Shown in pieces: positions 1 through 12,333 of a stretch of DNA of 64,000 nucleotides. The position numbers were made by a program, and so were the translations under genes. The DNA is from CAXMQZ01 sp963719055 (GTDB lineage Bacteria > Acidobacteriota > Thermoanaerobaculia > Multivoradales > JAHEKO01): contig CAVRAU010000005.1 of the NCBI GenBank assembly GCA_963719055.1, positions 62,001 through 126,000 of the forward strand, read 5' to 3'. The notes under the pieces were generated by a model, which had not been told where the DNA came from, did no database searches, and was given only the letters and a program-made list of their open reading frames with translations. Each line of letters starts with the position of its first letter. Positions within the stretch are counted from its first letter, which is position 1.

Positions 1-1
1 C

Positions 2-1144
2 ATCAATGTCTATCTGCGACAGAAAGCCGGCTTCTTCCGTCGTGCACCTACCCTGCTGAACCGGCTTCTCGACCGTCCAGCCTTGTTGAGCTGGGTTTCG
101 CGGTTTGCCGCCTCCACCAATGCCAAGGATCTAGGCGCCTTGACGCTCTCTATTCTGCAAGCGGAAGAAGGCCGACAGCAAGAAGAGCTCCATCGTCTGC
201 TGGAGTTCCTAGAGAGGTTCGAACCTGATCTCGTCCAGCTGACCAACGCCATGTTTCTCGGCATCGGCGCATCGATTCGGGCCCATCTGGGAGTTCCGGT
301 GGTCAGCGGCCTCACGGGCGAGGACCTCTTCATGGACGAGCTACCTCCCCCTTATCGGGAGCAGGTCGAGACCGAGATGAGACGCCGAGCCCAGCAGATC
401 GACGGTTTCATCGCCACCAGCCACTACTACGCGGATGCCATGAGGAGCTTTCTCGACATCGAGTCCGATCGTATGCATGTCGTACCCCTGGGGATCAATT
501 TCGACAGCTTCGGATCTGCCAGGACAACTGCCCCAGAGGTTGGAATCACCATCGGGTACCTGGCCCGAATCTGCCCGGAGAAAGGCCTCCATCACCTGGT
601 GGACGCATTTCGCATCTTGCGCAGCGAACCCGAGGGACAGGACATCCGACTCAAGATCGCCGGCTTCCTGGGTGCCCGCGATGCCGAGTATTACGACGAA
701 CAGAAGAGAAAGCTCGAGGCTTGGGGTCTGGGTGACGCAGTGGACTTCCTCGGCGAAGTGGACCGCCAGCAGAAGATAGAACTGTTGCATTCTATCGACC
801 TCCTCTCCGTACCCACCACCTACAAAGAGCCAAAAGGTCTGTTCGTCCTGGAGGGCTGGGCCGCCAGGACCCCGGCAGTGCTCCCCCGTCACGGCGCGTT
901 TCCCGAGCTCATCGAGAAGACCGGAGGCGGCCTCCTGGTCGAACCGCACTCGCCTGACGCTCTGGCTCGGGGTCTGAAGGACCTGATCCAGGCACCGGAG
1001 AAGCGGCTCGATTGCGGCAGGCGGGGACGCGAAGCCGTCGAAACGGAGTTCAATACGCAGGTCATGACCCAGCGCACCGAGAGCGTTTACGAGAGCATGC
1101 TCGATTCCGTTCGAGGGTCCAACGAGGAGGGAGCCCAGGCATGA
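2..1144 (+). CDS. Glycosyltransferase family 4 (5'-partial)
   Basis: Retaining GT4-type glycosyltransferase (GT-B fold) whose 5' end lies outside the window; the reading frame is open from base 2, so no start codon should be assigned. Seen: the linker and second Rossmann domain, with VPLGINFDSFG near 480-515, a GYLARICPEKGL segment near 555-590, and the sugar-nucleotide region KEPKGLFVLEGWA near 825-860, which holds the two acidic residues of the GT4 E-x7-E motif. By family it transfers a hexose from a nucleotide sugar; the acceptor cannot be told. Its stop overlaps the next start as ATGA, so the two genes are probably cotranscribed. Confidence 0.85.
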   Translation: MNVYLRQKAGFFRRAPTLLNRLLDRPALLSWVSRFAASTNAKDLGALTLSILQAEEGRQQEELHRLLEFLERFEPDLVQLTNAMFLGIGASIRAHLGVPVVSGLTGEDLFMDELPPPYREQVETEMRRRAQQIDGFIATSHYYADAMRSFLDIESDRMHVVPLGINFDSFGSARTTAPEVGITIGYLARICPEKGLHHLVDAFRILRSEPEGQDIRLKIAGFLGARDAEYYDEQKRKLEAWGLGDAVDFLGEVDRQQKIELLHSIDLLSVPTTYKEPKGLFVLEGWAARTPAVLPRHGAFPELIEKTGGGLLVEPHSPDALARGLKDLIQAPEKRLDCGRRGREAVETEFNTQVMTQRTESVYESMLDSVRGSNEEGAQA

Positions 1145-1587
1145 GCGAGCCCATCGGATTTCCCCTGCATGAGTTCCGAACACGACGGCGAGTCGAGTTT
1201 GCCGATACCGATATGGGCGGCATCGTGCATTTCTCTCGTTTCTTTGTCTTCATGGAGACCGCCGAACACGAATTTCTTCGGGCTCTGGGCGCCGAAGTGC
1301 ACATGACCTTCGAGGACAAAGAAATCGGCTGGCCGCGCGTCGAGGCCAGTTGCCAGTACCTGAGTCCGGCCAAACTCGCAGACGAGCTGCAGATTCATCT
1401 TCGGGTGGTCCGTAAAGGAAACAAATCCATGACCTACGCCTTTACGTTCTCCTGCCAGAGCACCGTCGTCGCTCGCGGCCGGATGTCTTCAGTGTGTTGC
1501 ACCATGGATACTGCGGACGGCTTGCAGGCGATCGCTATCCCAGAGCCCATCGCCAACCGCATCGCCGAGCCACCCGAGATCGCCTGA
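1141..1587 (+). CDS. Acyl-CoA thioesterase, YbgC/4-hydroxybenzoyl-CoA thioesterase family
   Basis: Hotdog-fold thioesterase of about 148 residues. The segment FADTDMGGIVHFSRFFVFME matches the family motif in which the Asp of the D-x-x-G-[IV]-V-[HY] stretch is catalytic. It would hydrolyse a small acyl- or aroyl-CoA; the substrate cannot be predicted. The start at 1141 is chosen because it makes the 4-bp ATGA overlap with the glycosyltransferase stop; the frame stays open further upstream but only inside that gene. It is convergent with the next thioesterase, 9 bp away. Confidence 0.85.
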   Translation: MSEPIGFPLHEFRTRRRVEFADTDMGGIVHFSRFFVFMETAEHEFLRALGAEVHMTFEDKEIGWPRVEASCQYLSPAKLADELQIHLRVVRKGNKSMTYAFTFSCQSTVVARGRMSSVCCTMDTADGLQAIAIPEPIANRIAEPPEIA

Positions 1588-1596
1588 GAATGCAGA

Positions 1597-2079
1597 CTAC
1601 CAGCGTTCGTAGGCCGGGTGTCCGGGCCCCACGGCAACGAAATTGCCCACGCAGGTAGCCGTCGTCTCGCCACCCGATTCCATCCACGCTTCGACCCTGA
1701 CCTTCTTGCCGTCTGATTCGACCGCTCGGGCTGTCACCTTCACCTGCTGTCGGGAAGGTGTCGGCCGACGCATTTTGACGTGAAAGTCCGCGGTGACACA
1801 GGGCACGGCTCGGTCCAACCCGTCTCGACACATAAGGTGCCAGACGGCCGTCCAGTTGCTATGGCAATCCATCAAGGTGCCGATGATGCCACCATTGAGA
1901 ACCTGATCGAAGGCCTCGTGATGGGGCTGCGGCAGCCACTCCATCACGACCTCGCCCCAGGGGTCCTCTCCTTTGGCGAAGCTACGGATTCGCAGTCCAC
2001 GAGGGTTGGCATGACCACAGCCGAAGCACACGTTCTCGGGTGCGTACCGTTCCTGCAGACTCTTGGTTTTGTCGTTCAT
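1597..2079 (-). CDS. PaaI-like hotdog thioesterase
   Basis: A second hotdog thioesterase (160 aa), unrelated to its convergent neighbour beyond the fold. The N-terminus has the NVCFGCGHANPRGLRI signature of PaaI/DUF4442-like proteins that open with a Cys-Gly-x-x-N-P-x-G-L stretch, followed by the central helix segment NGGIIGTLMDCHSNW holding the usual catalytic Gly and Asp region. Likely acyl-CoA hydrolysis in the cytosol. The start ATG at 2079 lies 11 bp after the stop of leuS on the same strand, so it is probably the last gene of a leuS transcript. Confidence 0.8.
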   Translation of the reverse strand: MNDKTKSLQERYAPENVCFGCGHANPRGLRIRSFAKGEDPWGEVVMEWLPQPHHEAFDQVLNGGIIGTLMDCHSNWTAVWHLMCRDGLDRAVPCVTADFHVKMRRPTPSRQQVKVTARAVESDGKKVRVEAWMESGGETTATCVGNFVAVGPGHPAYERW

Positions 2080-2090
2080 GAATCCGACAC

Positions 2091-4554
<2,464 letters not shown>

Positions 4555-4697
4555 CGTCCCACCCATATCCTGTTCGTTTCGCGATCTGTGAGCCGCAACC
4601 CAACCGCCAGCCGCGGCCACGATGAAGGCCGGATCTTATCGGAAAACCCTGCGCGTTGCCTTCGAGCCAGGAGAGGCGATACGCTCACCGTTGAACC

Positions 4698-5396
4698 ATG
4701 ACTGAACCCGCCACGACAAGTCGCCAAGGACTCGACGTCCAGGCCGTTCACAAGAGCTTTCAACTCGGATCGACCACGGTGGCAGTCCTCCAAGGAGCCA
4801 CTTTCGTCCTCAATGCCTCCGAGTCGCTGGTGCTCACGGGCCCCTCGGGCTCCGGCAAAAGCACATTGCTCCACATCGTTGGGACCCTCGACACCCCCAC
4901 CTCGGGACAGGTGAAGATTGAAGGCACCGATCCTGCGTCGCTCGCGGAGAAGGAGCTCGCACGATTCCGCAACACCACCATCGGCTTCGTCTTTCAGGAT
5001 TCGCACCTCCTTCCCCAGTACTCCGTGCTCGAAAATGTCTTGTTGCCGGCGCTGGCATTCCCAACTCGCCAGGCCAACTCCACCGCCTGGGGCAAGGAGC
5101 TTCTCGACCGGGTCGGTCTCTCCCACCGGCTGCTTCATCGGCCAGCCGAGCTCTCGGGAGGCGAGCGGCAGAGAGTCGCCGTCGCCAGGGCGCTCATCAA
5201 TCGGCCAAGACTTCTGCTTTGTGACGAGCCCACCGGCAGCCTGGACGCGGCGACCGCCGAGTCCATCGCGGACCTTCTCTTCCAGCTACACGCCCAGGAG
5301 GCCAACATGTTGTTCGTGGTGACTCACAGTACCGAGCTTGCCCGGCGATTCTCCAAGCGACTCGAGCTGCGGGAGGGTCGGTGTATCGAAGTCTGA
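4698..5396 (+). CDS. ABC transporter ATP-binding protein, LolD/MacB type
   Basis: 232-residue ABC ATPase. Walker A is GPSGSGKST (residues 48-56), signature LSGGERQRVAVARAL, Walker B LLLCDEPTGSLD, and H-loop His in FVVTHSTEL. The extended Q-loop context FVFQDSHLLPQYSVLENVLLP and the family length match the LolD/MacB/FtsE type III exporter ATPases, which power extraction or export of lipoproteins or peptides instead of classical import. It overlaps by 16 bp with the permease gene that follows, so the two form one complex. The specific cargo cannot be inferred; there is no neighbouring LolA or adaptor gene. Confidence 0.9.
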   Translation: MTEPATTSRQGLDVQAVHKSFQLGSTTVAVLQGATFVLNASESLVLTGPSGSGKSTLLHIVGTLDTPTSGQVKIEGTDPASLAEKELARFRNTTIGFVFQDSHLLPQYSVLENVLLPALAFPTRQANSTAWGKELLDRVGLSHRLLHRPAELSGGERQRVAVARALINRPRLLLCDEPTGSLDAATAESIADLLFQLHAQEANMLFVVTHSTELARRFSKRLELREGRCIEV

Positions 5397-8300
5397 TTCA
5401 TTTCTGGCGCATGAATCTGGCGGTCATCGGCGGCGTAGCCGTGACGACCGCCGTTCTCACCGGTGCGCTGATGGTCGGCGATTCCTTGCGGGGCAGCTTG
5501 CGAGACCTCACCATGGACCGGTTGGGGCGGACGGATCAAGCCTTGCTCAACAACCGCTTTTTTCCCGCCGACCTGGCGTCACGCTTGGCTCGCCAGCCGG
5601 AGTTGCAGGCCACCGCTGCCGATCTCGTGCCGGCAATCCTGCTCAAGGGCTCGGCGCTTCACTCGAGCTCCGAGCGTCGTGCCTCGGGAGTCCAGGTTCT
5701 CGGCATTGACGGGAGTTTTGCTTCACTCTTCCCGGCGAGCCAGAGACCCGGGGACCTCGTTGTCGATCGGGCTCCGAATCAGATTTTCCCATCCGTGGTG
5801 TTGAACGAGACTCTCCGCCAGGAGCTGAACGCATCCGTGGGTGACGAGATCTTGATCTCTTTTGGGCGTCCCTCCGCGGTTCCGACTGCCAGCCTCATGG
5901 GTCGTCGCGAGCAGCGCGACATCTTGACCACCCTACGGCTCACGGTAGCCGGTGTGATACCGGCCACGGGTCCTGGGAGATTTGGACTGGAGAGCCGCCA
6001 GACACGTCCCTTGAACGCCTTTGTCGATCTCTCCACGCTGCAGCGCCGTCTGGACAAACGCCTGCAGATCAACCTGGTGCTGGTAGGCAGACCGGCGGCA
6101 AAGCTCGATGACGACAAGGCAGACGGGTACCTGGAAGAGGCGCTCAGCAACCATCTGAGTCTGGAGGATCTCGGTCTGAGATTGCATCCGGGGGTCAGGC
6201 TACGTTGCCGTCGAGAGCGAGGAGTTGCTTCTCCGACCGAGCGCCGCCGAGACGATTCTCCGACTGACCGCAGAGAGTGGAGCGACAGCCTGGCCCTATC
6301 TGACCTACCTGGCCAATGCAATGACGGTGGGAGATCGGCTGTTGCCGTACTCGACCGTGACGGCGCTGGGGGCACCGATTCCCGACGGCCTCGGTCACTT
6401 CGTGGTCAGCGCTGGTGCCCCGATCGATGAGCTTTCCGCAGGAGAAATCGCCCTGAACACCTGGGCGGCACGGGATCTCTCAGCCCAGGTCGAAGACACA
6501 CTGGAGCTCTCCTACTACCTGGTGGGTTCCAAGGATGAGCTGATCTCGACCACCTCGACCTTCCGGATCTCCTCGATCGTGGAGATGGAGTCGCTCGCTG
6601 CCGATCCCACTCTGACTCCGGATGTTCCAGGGGTCAGCGATTCGCAAGATATGGCCGGCTGGGACCCGCCGTTTCCGGTCGATCTCGATCTCGTCCGGCC
6701 TCGGGACGAGGCTTACTGGGACGAGTTCCGCGGGACTCCGAAGGCCTTCATGGCGTTGGCGCACGGTCAGGACCTTTGGCAAAGCAGATATGGTCAACTG
6801 ACGTCCATTCGCCTGGTGCCATCGCCAGATTCCGATCTGGAGAGTCTGCAGGCCGATCTCGAGGCTCGGCTGCCGCGAGAACTGTCGCCCGAATTGGCTG
6901 GATTCCGCATTCTCCCGTTGCGGGCCCAGGGTCTCGAGGGAGCCTCCGGCACCACGGATTTCGCCGGTCTCTTTCTGGGATTCAGCCTCTTCCTGATCGT
7001 TTCCGCCGCCCTTCTCGTCGCCCTGCTCTTCGCCCTGCTCATCGAAAGTCGGGCCCATGAAGCCGGCCTGCTCCTGGCCACCGGCTATGCCGTCGGTGCG
7101 GTGCGTCGACGCTTCATCCTCGAAGGCGGCGCCTTGGGGCTGGTGGGCACGCTTCTCGGCACCGGCTTGGCCTTCCTCTACACACAAGCCGTGCTTCGGG
7201 GGCTGACAGTCTGGTGGTCGCCCGTTCTCGACTCCCCTGTCCTGCGGGTTCATCTGGTCCCCAGGACCTTGATCTTGGGAGCCCTTTCTGCACTTCTTCT
7301 CGTGATCCTGGTGATCGCCTGGACCGTTCGCAGAGCCAGCCGAGCCCCGGCCCGTCAACTGCTGACAGGTCGAATTTCCAATCCTGCGGGGATCAAGAGT
7401 GGTCGACGCGCCACTTGGACAGCGGTCGTGTCTTTTCTCTTGGCTTTCATACTCATGGGAATCTCCTTTGTCACCGGTATCGAGTCAGCCCCGGCTCTCT
7501 TCTTTGGCGTCGGCGCAGCCCTACTTCTGGGCGGCATCGCCCTCTTCGCCGCCTGGGCCGGCAGGACGCATCAACGCCAGGCTCTCGACCCCCGCCTGGT
7601 AGTCCCGACGCTGGCGGCCCGAAACAGCTCGCGCAGCCTGGGTCGCAGCCTTCTGAGCATTACCTTGGTGGCTTCTGCCAGCTTTGTTCTGGTCAGCGTC
7701 TCGGCAAGCCGCAAGACCCATGGCGGCGAGACGATGTCCAAGAGCTCGGGTACGGGGGGATTGAGCCTCGTCGCCGAGGCGGATATTCCCATACCCACCG
7801 AGCTGGGAATGGGACTCGAGTCCATTCCCGGGACCTTCTTCAGCTTTCGTCTTCTGCCGGGCGACGATGCCAGCTGCTTGAATCTCTACCAGCCGGAAGA
7901 GCCGCGACTCCTGGGCACTCCCCGGGCCTTTATCGAGCGCGGCGGATTTGGTTTTCACGATGTCATCGGCCCGACGGACAACCCTTGGACCCTGCTGAAC
8001 AAGTCACTGGAAGATGGCGTCATCCCAGCCATCGGTGACTACAACTCGGTCCGCTGGATTCTCCACTCGGGACTGGGAAAGGATCTCTCTATCGAAAACG
8101 ACCTCGGCGAGCAGATCCGCCTCCGTATTGTCGGTCTGCTCGACACCAGTATCTTTCAGAGCGAGCTGTTGATCTCGGAGGAGATGTTCTTGGACCATTT
8201 CCCTGATCACGACGGCTTCGCGTTCTTCCTCGGGGAGACGGATCCCGATCAGATCGAGACCACGATCGAAGGCCTGGAGAGCCAGCTGTCGGCTCACGGT

Positions 8301-8735
8301 GTCGATGCCGAATCCGCCGTGTCTCGGTTGGCGGGTTTCCAGGCGGTGGAAAACATGTATCTGACCACTTTCGAAGTGCTCGGCGGTCTCGGCTTACTGC
8401 TCGGCACGGTCGGCCTGGGGGTAGTCCTTCTGCGCAATACTCTGGAGCGCCGGGGTGAGTTGGCCGCTCTGCGATCGTTCGGCTTTCGGCGGTCCACCTT
8501 GGCGTGGATCGTGGTGGCCGAGAACGCCTTTCTGCTGGTCGTGGGTTTGACCGTTGGCAGTGCCGCCGGTCTGATCGCTGTGGCGCCCCATCTGGTCACT
8601 GGGGGTATCCAGGTGCCCTGGATGTCCCTGGCTGTGATTCTGCTGGCTGTTTTCGCGGTAGGGCTGCTCTCCAGCGTCGCAGCGGTGATGGGAAGCCTCA
8701 GAGTGCCCCTGCTGCCCGCTCTCAAGGCTGACTAG
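5381..8735 (+). CDS. ABC transporter permease with two FtsX domains (one frameshift)
   Basis: Large permease partner (about 1117 aa) of the preceding ATPase, starting with GTG at 5381 inside it. Order: N-terminal TM helix, periplasmic MacB-like domain, three TM helices (about 6970-7340), two more TM helices (7420-7560), a second periplasmic domain, and a C-terminal FtsX set of three helices (8375-8720). This duplicated 10-TM architecture is that of LolCE-like/'YbbP-type' exporters. The frame breaks in the GGGGG run near 6190: deleting one G joins LRLHPG to YVAVESEELLL. The last 14 bp overlap the convergent RNase D gene. Confidence 0.85.
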
Positions 8736-9855
8736 CAGTCAGCTGCACCAACGTATCGCCATAAAGCCGGATTCTCTTGGCACCCAGCTGTGGCACCGAC
8801 CCCAGATCCCCTGCACCCTGCTGTTGCAGGTGTTTCAGCGCCGCCACCGGTAGGACGACTTGCATGGGCACCTCACGCCGCGCGGCTTCCTCCCGACGCC
8901 ACTTCTTCAGCCGATCTCCACGTTTCTGGATCTGGCGATCGAGGGGACGCCGTTGAGGTTGCGGCGGCAGCTCGGGGGGGGTGGCCTGCGCTGCCGCGAT
9001 GATCCCGAGCAGATCGCTGGCCCATCGACCCGTCACCCGTTTCGGGACGCCCAGCCGCTTGAGATCTTCAGCCCGGGAGGGAGCGCTGCGGGCCAAAGCC
9101 AACAGGAGCTCGTTATTGAGGGTCCTACCGGCCGGCATATCCAGCTCTCTCGCCACGAGCTCACGCCACCCGTAGAGCGCCATCAGGATCTCGTGCTCGC
9201 CGGCCGCCAGCTGCCGAACACCCTTGATCGCCCAGAGGCTCTCCGGCTTGAAGCCACCGTTCCAGGTGGCCTTCTCCACCGCCGCGCAAGCGATAGAGAC
9301 CTCTTCCTCGAGATCGGCGGCTCGCACCTCGCTCTTGAGGCCGGCCACGACATCGGGGAGATAGCGAACATCATGGATGGCGTACTGTAGCTCCGGTCCG
9401 GTCACGGGACGACGACTCCAGTCGTGTCGAGTGTGGGCCTTGGGCAAGCTCACCCCACATACCTGCTCCACCACCGCGCCATAGCCTGTCTTCTTCCAGC
9501 CCAGGAAGCTTGACGCTTGCTGGCTGTCCCACACTCCGCGCAGGGCGATCTCGTAGTCCCGCTTGAGACAACCCACATCGAACTCGCCACCGTGCAACTG
9601 AATTTCGTATTCGGCATCCTCCAGAATCGGGCGCAGGAACTCCAGAGCTCGCTGGCCCCCTGGCAGCGCCAGAAGGTCCAGAAGCCAGACATCGCGACCG
9701 TCATTGATCTGGAGCAGGCAAAGTCTCTCCTGGTATACGAACCCCGAGTTGGACTCGCTGTCGAGAGCCAAGGATCGTCGGCGCTCGAGAACCCGTCGCA
9801 GGTCCTCGAGTCCGGCCTTGTCGTCTATCCAACGATGTGTGGGTCGCTTTCCCAT
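8722..9855 (-). CDS. rnd: Ribonuclease D (DEDDy 3'-5' exonuclease with HRDC domain)
   Basis: 377-residue RNase D homologue that trims 3' ends of tRNA and other stable RNA precursors. Exo I is LALDSESNS (D and E metal ligands), Exo II HGGEFDVGCL, and Exo III YAIHDVRYLPD with the DEDDy tyrosine. An HRDC region follows (LLALARSAPSRAEDLKRLGVPKRV), then a basic C-terminal extension (RQIQKRGDRLKKWRREEAAR) that may help bind RNA. Length fits the family (about 370-390). The start ATG at 9855 is the first in frame. It ends 14 bp inside the ABC permease gene (convergent). Confidence 0.9.
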   Translation of the reverse strand: MGKRPTHRWIDDKAGLEDLRRVLERRRSLALDSESNSGFVYQERLCLLQINDGRDVWLLDLLALPGGQRALEFLRPILEDAEYEIQLHGGEFDVGCLKRDYEIALRGVWDSQQASSFLGWKKTGYGAVVEQVCGVSLPKAHTRHDWSRRPVTGPELQYAIHDVRYLPDVVAGLKSEVRAADLEEEVSIACAAVEKATWNGGFKPESLWAIKGVRQLAAGEHEILMALYGWRELVARELDMPAGRTLNNELLLALARSAPSRAEDLKRLGVPKRVTGRWASDLLGIIAAAQATPPELPPQPQRRPLDRQIQKRGDRLKKWRREEAARREVPMQVVLPVAALKHLQQQGAGDLGSVPQLGAKRIRLYGDTLVQLTASQP

Positions 9856-9918
9856 GCCCGGCAGGTCCTTCGGCCGGTGTAGATACTAGCAGCCACAGGC
9901 GGCGGACTTCCTCGAGAA

Positions 9919-10381
9919 TCACTGGTACCTCTCCAACCGCCGATCAATGGCCTGGATGACGTGGCGGGCCTTGTACAGACGAAACCCCAGGGCGAAGAAG
10001 CGGTTGCTCCGACACTGGCCGGCAGCGCCGTCGAGCAGCGCCATGCCGCGACCGAGCCAGGTCCTGACTACCGGGTCCTCCACGGCGAAGAGCTTTCGTC
10101 GATCCAATTTCTCCAGGCGATCCCTGAAGTCCGGACAGACGAGGGGTAGCTCGGAGATCCGACCCTCGTGGATCGTCTTCACCACTCTGGACCATTGCTC
10201 TCGGACCGGTGCCATCTCCTCCCTGTAGATGCGTTTCCATCGGATCATCTTGTCGAGGAGCTCCGCGGAGGGAGGATCCGCGGGCCGAATGGAAATCGCC
10301 TCCCCGGGCGAATCGGAATTGCCTCTCGAGCCTGCACAATGGAATCAGAACCAAAACGACCATGACGACGACTCTCGACAT
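9919..10381 (-). CDS. Putative small lipoprotein, unknown function (one frameshift)
   Basis: I do not recognise a family. The 3' two thirds are a clear coding stretch (MIRWKRIYREEMAPVREQW to the end, rich in Arg and Glu). Upstream, in another frame, begins MSRVVVMVVLVLIPLC, a hydrophobic leader ending in an L-x-x-C lipobox. Removing one base near 10337 joins them into a roughly 150-residue lipoprotein whose intervening codons have the same GC-rich third positions as the neighbours. The joined form is inference. A GGGAGG lies about 18 nt before the ATG. It is divergent from the RNase G/E gene and 60 bp from rnd. Confidence 0.5.
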
Positions 10382-10542
10382 ACCGACATAGACGAGATCC
10401 GCCTCCCTGATCTTGCAGACATCTTCTGCTAGACTCCTGCGCGGGCGAAGAATCCAGACAGTCCTGACTTTCTGCGACCCGCGGCCATCGGGGTACCGCT
10501 CGACCGGCCCAAGAACCAAAACCAACAGAATACGGAGTCATT

Positions 10543-12333
10543 GTGACCAGGAGAATGCTAATCAATGCCCGCGTGCCGGAAGAGCTACGCATTGCCATTG
10601 TCGAAGGCGATGTGCTCGAGAACTTCCAGGTCGAGGTCGCCGAGCGCGGCCTGACGCGAGGCAATATCTACCGAGGCATCATCGCCTCCATACAACCCAG
10701 CCTCAACGCCGCCTTTATCGACTACGGGGCGGAGCGGCACGGATTCCTGTCGATTCAGGATGTTGTCCCGGCCGCCTACTACAAGGATCCAGCCAAGAAC
10801 CGACGACCCCGCATCGAGGAAGTCCTCGAGAGGGGCCGGTCCATCGTCATTCAGGTCACCCGCGAGCCCGAAGGCACCAAGGGTGCCGCCCTGACCACCG
10901 ACCTCAGCTTGGCCGGTCGCTATCTGGTTCTGACGCCTCTGGACGACTCAGAGGGCGTCTCCCGCAAGGTCCAGGACGAGGAGACCCGTCGCGAGCTTCG
11001 CGACATGGTGGACAAGCTCGAACGACCCGCTGGTAGCGGCATTATCATCCGCACCAACGCTCTGGGCCAGAACAAGACAGCCCTGAACCGGGATCTGAAC
11101 GCGTTGCTGCGGCTTTGGAAACGAGTCAGCACCGAGGCCCGGAAGAGCAAGGGGATTCGGCTTCTCTACAGCGATCAGGACCTGATCCTGCGAGCTCTGC
11201 GGGATCATCTCGACAACTCGGTCCAGGAGGTCCTGGCAGACAGCGACGATGCCCATGCCAAGGTCAAGGACTACATGCGGGCTTTCATGCCCCGTAGCAA
11301 GACCCAACTGGTCCGCTACACCGAGCGCAGTCCCTTGTTCGCCAAATTCGGTCTCGATGCGCAGATCGAGAACATCTACGAGCGGCAGGTCGATTTGCCC
11401 AGCGGCGGCTCCATCGTCATCGACCGGACCGAAGCCCTGGTCGCCATCGACGTCAACTCGGGACGATCCACGCGGGCCTCCAGCCAAGAAGACACGGCAC
11501 TGGGCACCAACATGGAGGCGGCCAATCAGGTGGCCCGCCAGCTGCGACTCCGCGATCTCGGCGGACTGATCGTGGTGGACTTCATCGACATGGACCGACG
11601 TGGCAATCGAGCCAAGGTCGAAAAGGCCATGCGCGACGCCATGAAATCGGACAAGGCGAGATTTACCGTCAGCCGGATCAGCAAGAACGGTCTCCTCGAG
11701 ATCAATCGACAACGGATTCAGCAGGCGCTGCTGATGCGGACCTACCGGCCTTGTCCGACATGTGACGGGATCGGCAGGATCGCCAGCGCGGAGCTGATTG
11801 GACTCCGCTTGCTGCGGCAGATCGAGGCCAGGGCCGCAGAAGGTTTCGTCGGTTCCGTCCGCGCCGAGCTTCACCCGGAGCTCGCCGACGCGTTCCAGAA
11901 CGGCCGCCGGCTCGAGATCGCCGATCTCGAACGAGAGTTCGAGCTGCGAGTGGAAGTCATCGCTTCCCCTCGACTGCATCGATCCGAGGAAGAGATCGAG
12001 TGGCTGCCCCGCAAAGCCGACGGTGACAAATCCGGCAAGTCCAAAGGCACCCAGGCCGCGACGATCAGGGATTCGGCAACCCAGCGCTCTTCTTCTCGAT
12101 CGCGCCGGCGACGTCCCGCCAAGAAGTCAGCTCAGCGAAGACCGACCGGAGAGAGCGACCGCGCCGACACCGGCTCCGAGAGCAAGAGCCAGCCCTCGGC
12201 TGAGACCCCGCCGTCTGCTCCCGCTGAATCCGACAAGGAAGGGGCGAAGCGCAGCCCGAGTCCACGTCGGCGGAGATCTCGAAGATCCCGCAGACCTCGG
12301 GCAACGACGCCAAAACCGGCCAGTGACGACTAG
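10543..12333 (+). CDS. Ribonuclease G/E family endoribonuclease
   Basis: Single-strand-specific endoribonuclease for mRNA decay and rRNA/tRNA processing (596 aa). Seen: an S1 domain (GNIYRGIIASIQPSLNAAFIDYG), the DNase-I-like catalytic domain with metal-binding Asp in ALVAIDVNSGRS and in GLIVVDFIDM, and the zinc-link CPTCDGIG, which tetramerises RNase E/G. The C-terminus is an Arg/Ser/Pro-rich disordered tail of about 90 residues (RSRRRRPAKKSAQRR..., RRRRSRRSRRPRA), longer than in RNase G and reminiscent of the RNase E RNA-binding/scaffold region. GTG 10543 is chosen because GGAG lies 6 nt upstream; ATG 10555 is an alternative. Confidence 0.92.
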   Translation: MTRRMLINARVPEELRIAIVEGDVLENFQVEVAERGLTRGNIYRGIIASIQPSLNAAFIDYGAERHGFLSIQDVVPAAYYKDPAKNRRPRIEEVLERGRSIVIQVTREPEGTKGAALTTDLSLAGRYLVLTPLDDSEGVSRKVQDEETRRELRDMVDKLERPAGSGIIIRTNALGQNKTALNRDLNALLRLWKRVSTEARKSKGIRLLYSDQDLILRALRDHLDNSVQEVLADSDDAHAKVKDYMRAFMPRSKTQLVRYTERSPLFAKFGLDAQIENIYERQVDLPSGGSIVIDRTEALVAIDVNSGRSTRASSQEDTALGTNMEAANQVARQLRLRDLGGLIVVDFIDMDRRGNRAKVEKAMRDAMKSDKARFTVSRISKNGLLEINRQRIQQALLMRTYRPCPTCDGIGRIASAELIGLRLLRQIEARAAEGFVGSVRAELHPELADAFQNGRRLEIADLEREFELRVEVIASPRLHRSEEEIEWLPRKADGDKSGKSKGTQAATIRDSATQRSSSRSRRRRPAKKSAQRRPTGESDRADTGSESKSQPSAETPPSAPAESDKEGAKRSPSPRRRRSRRSRRPRATTPKPASDD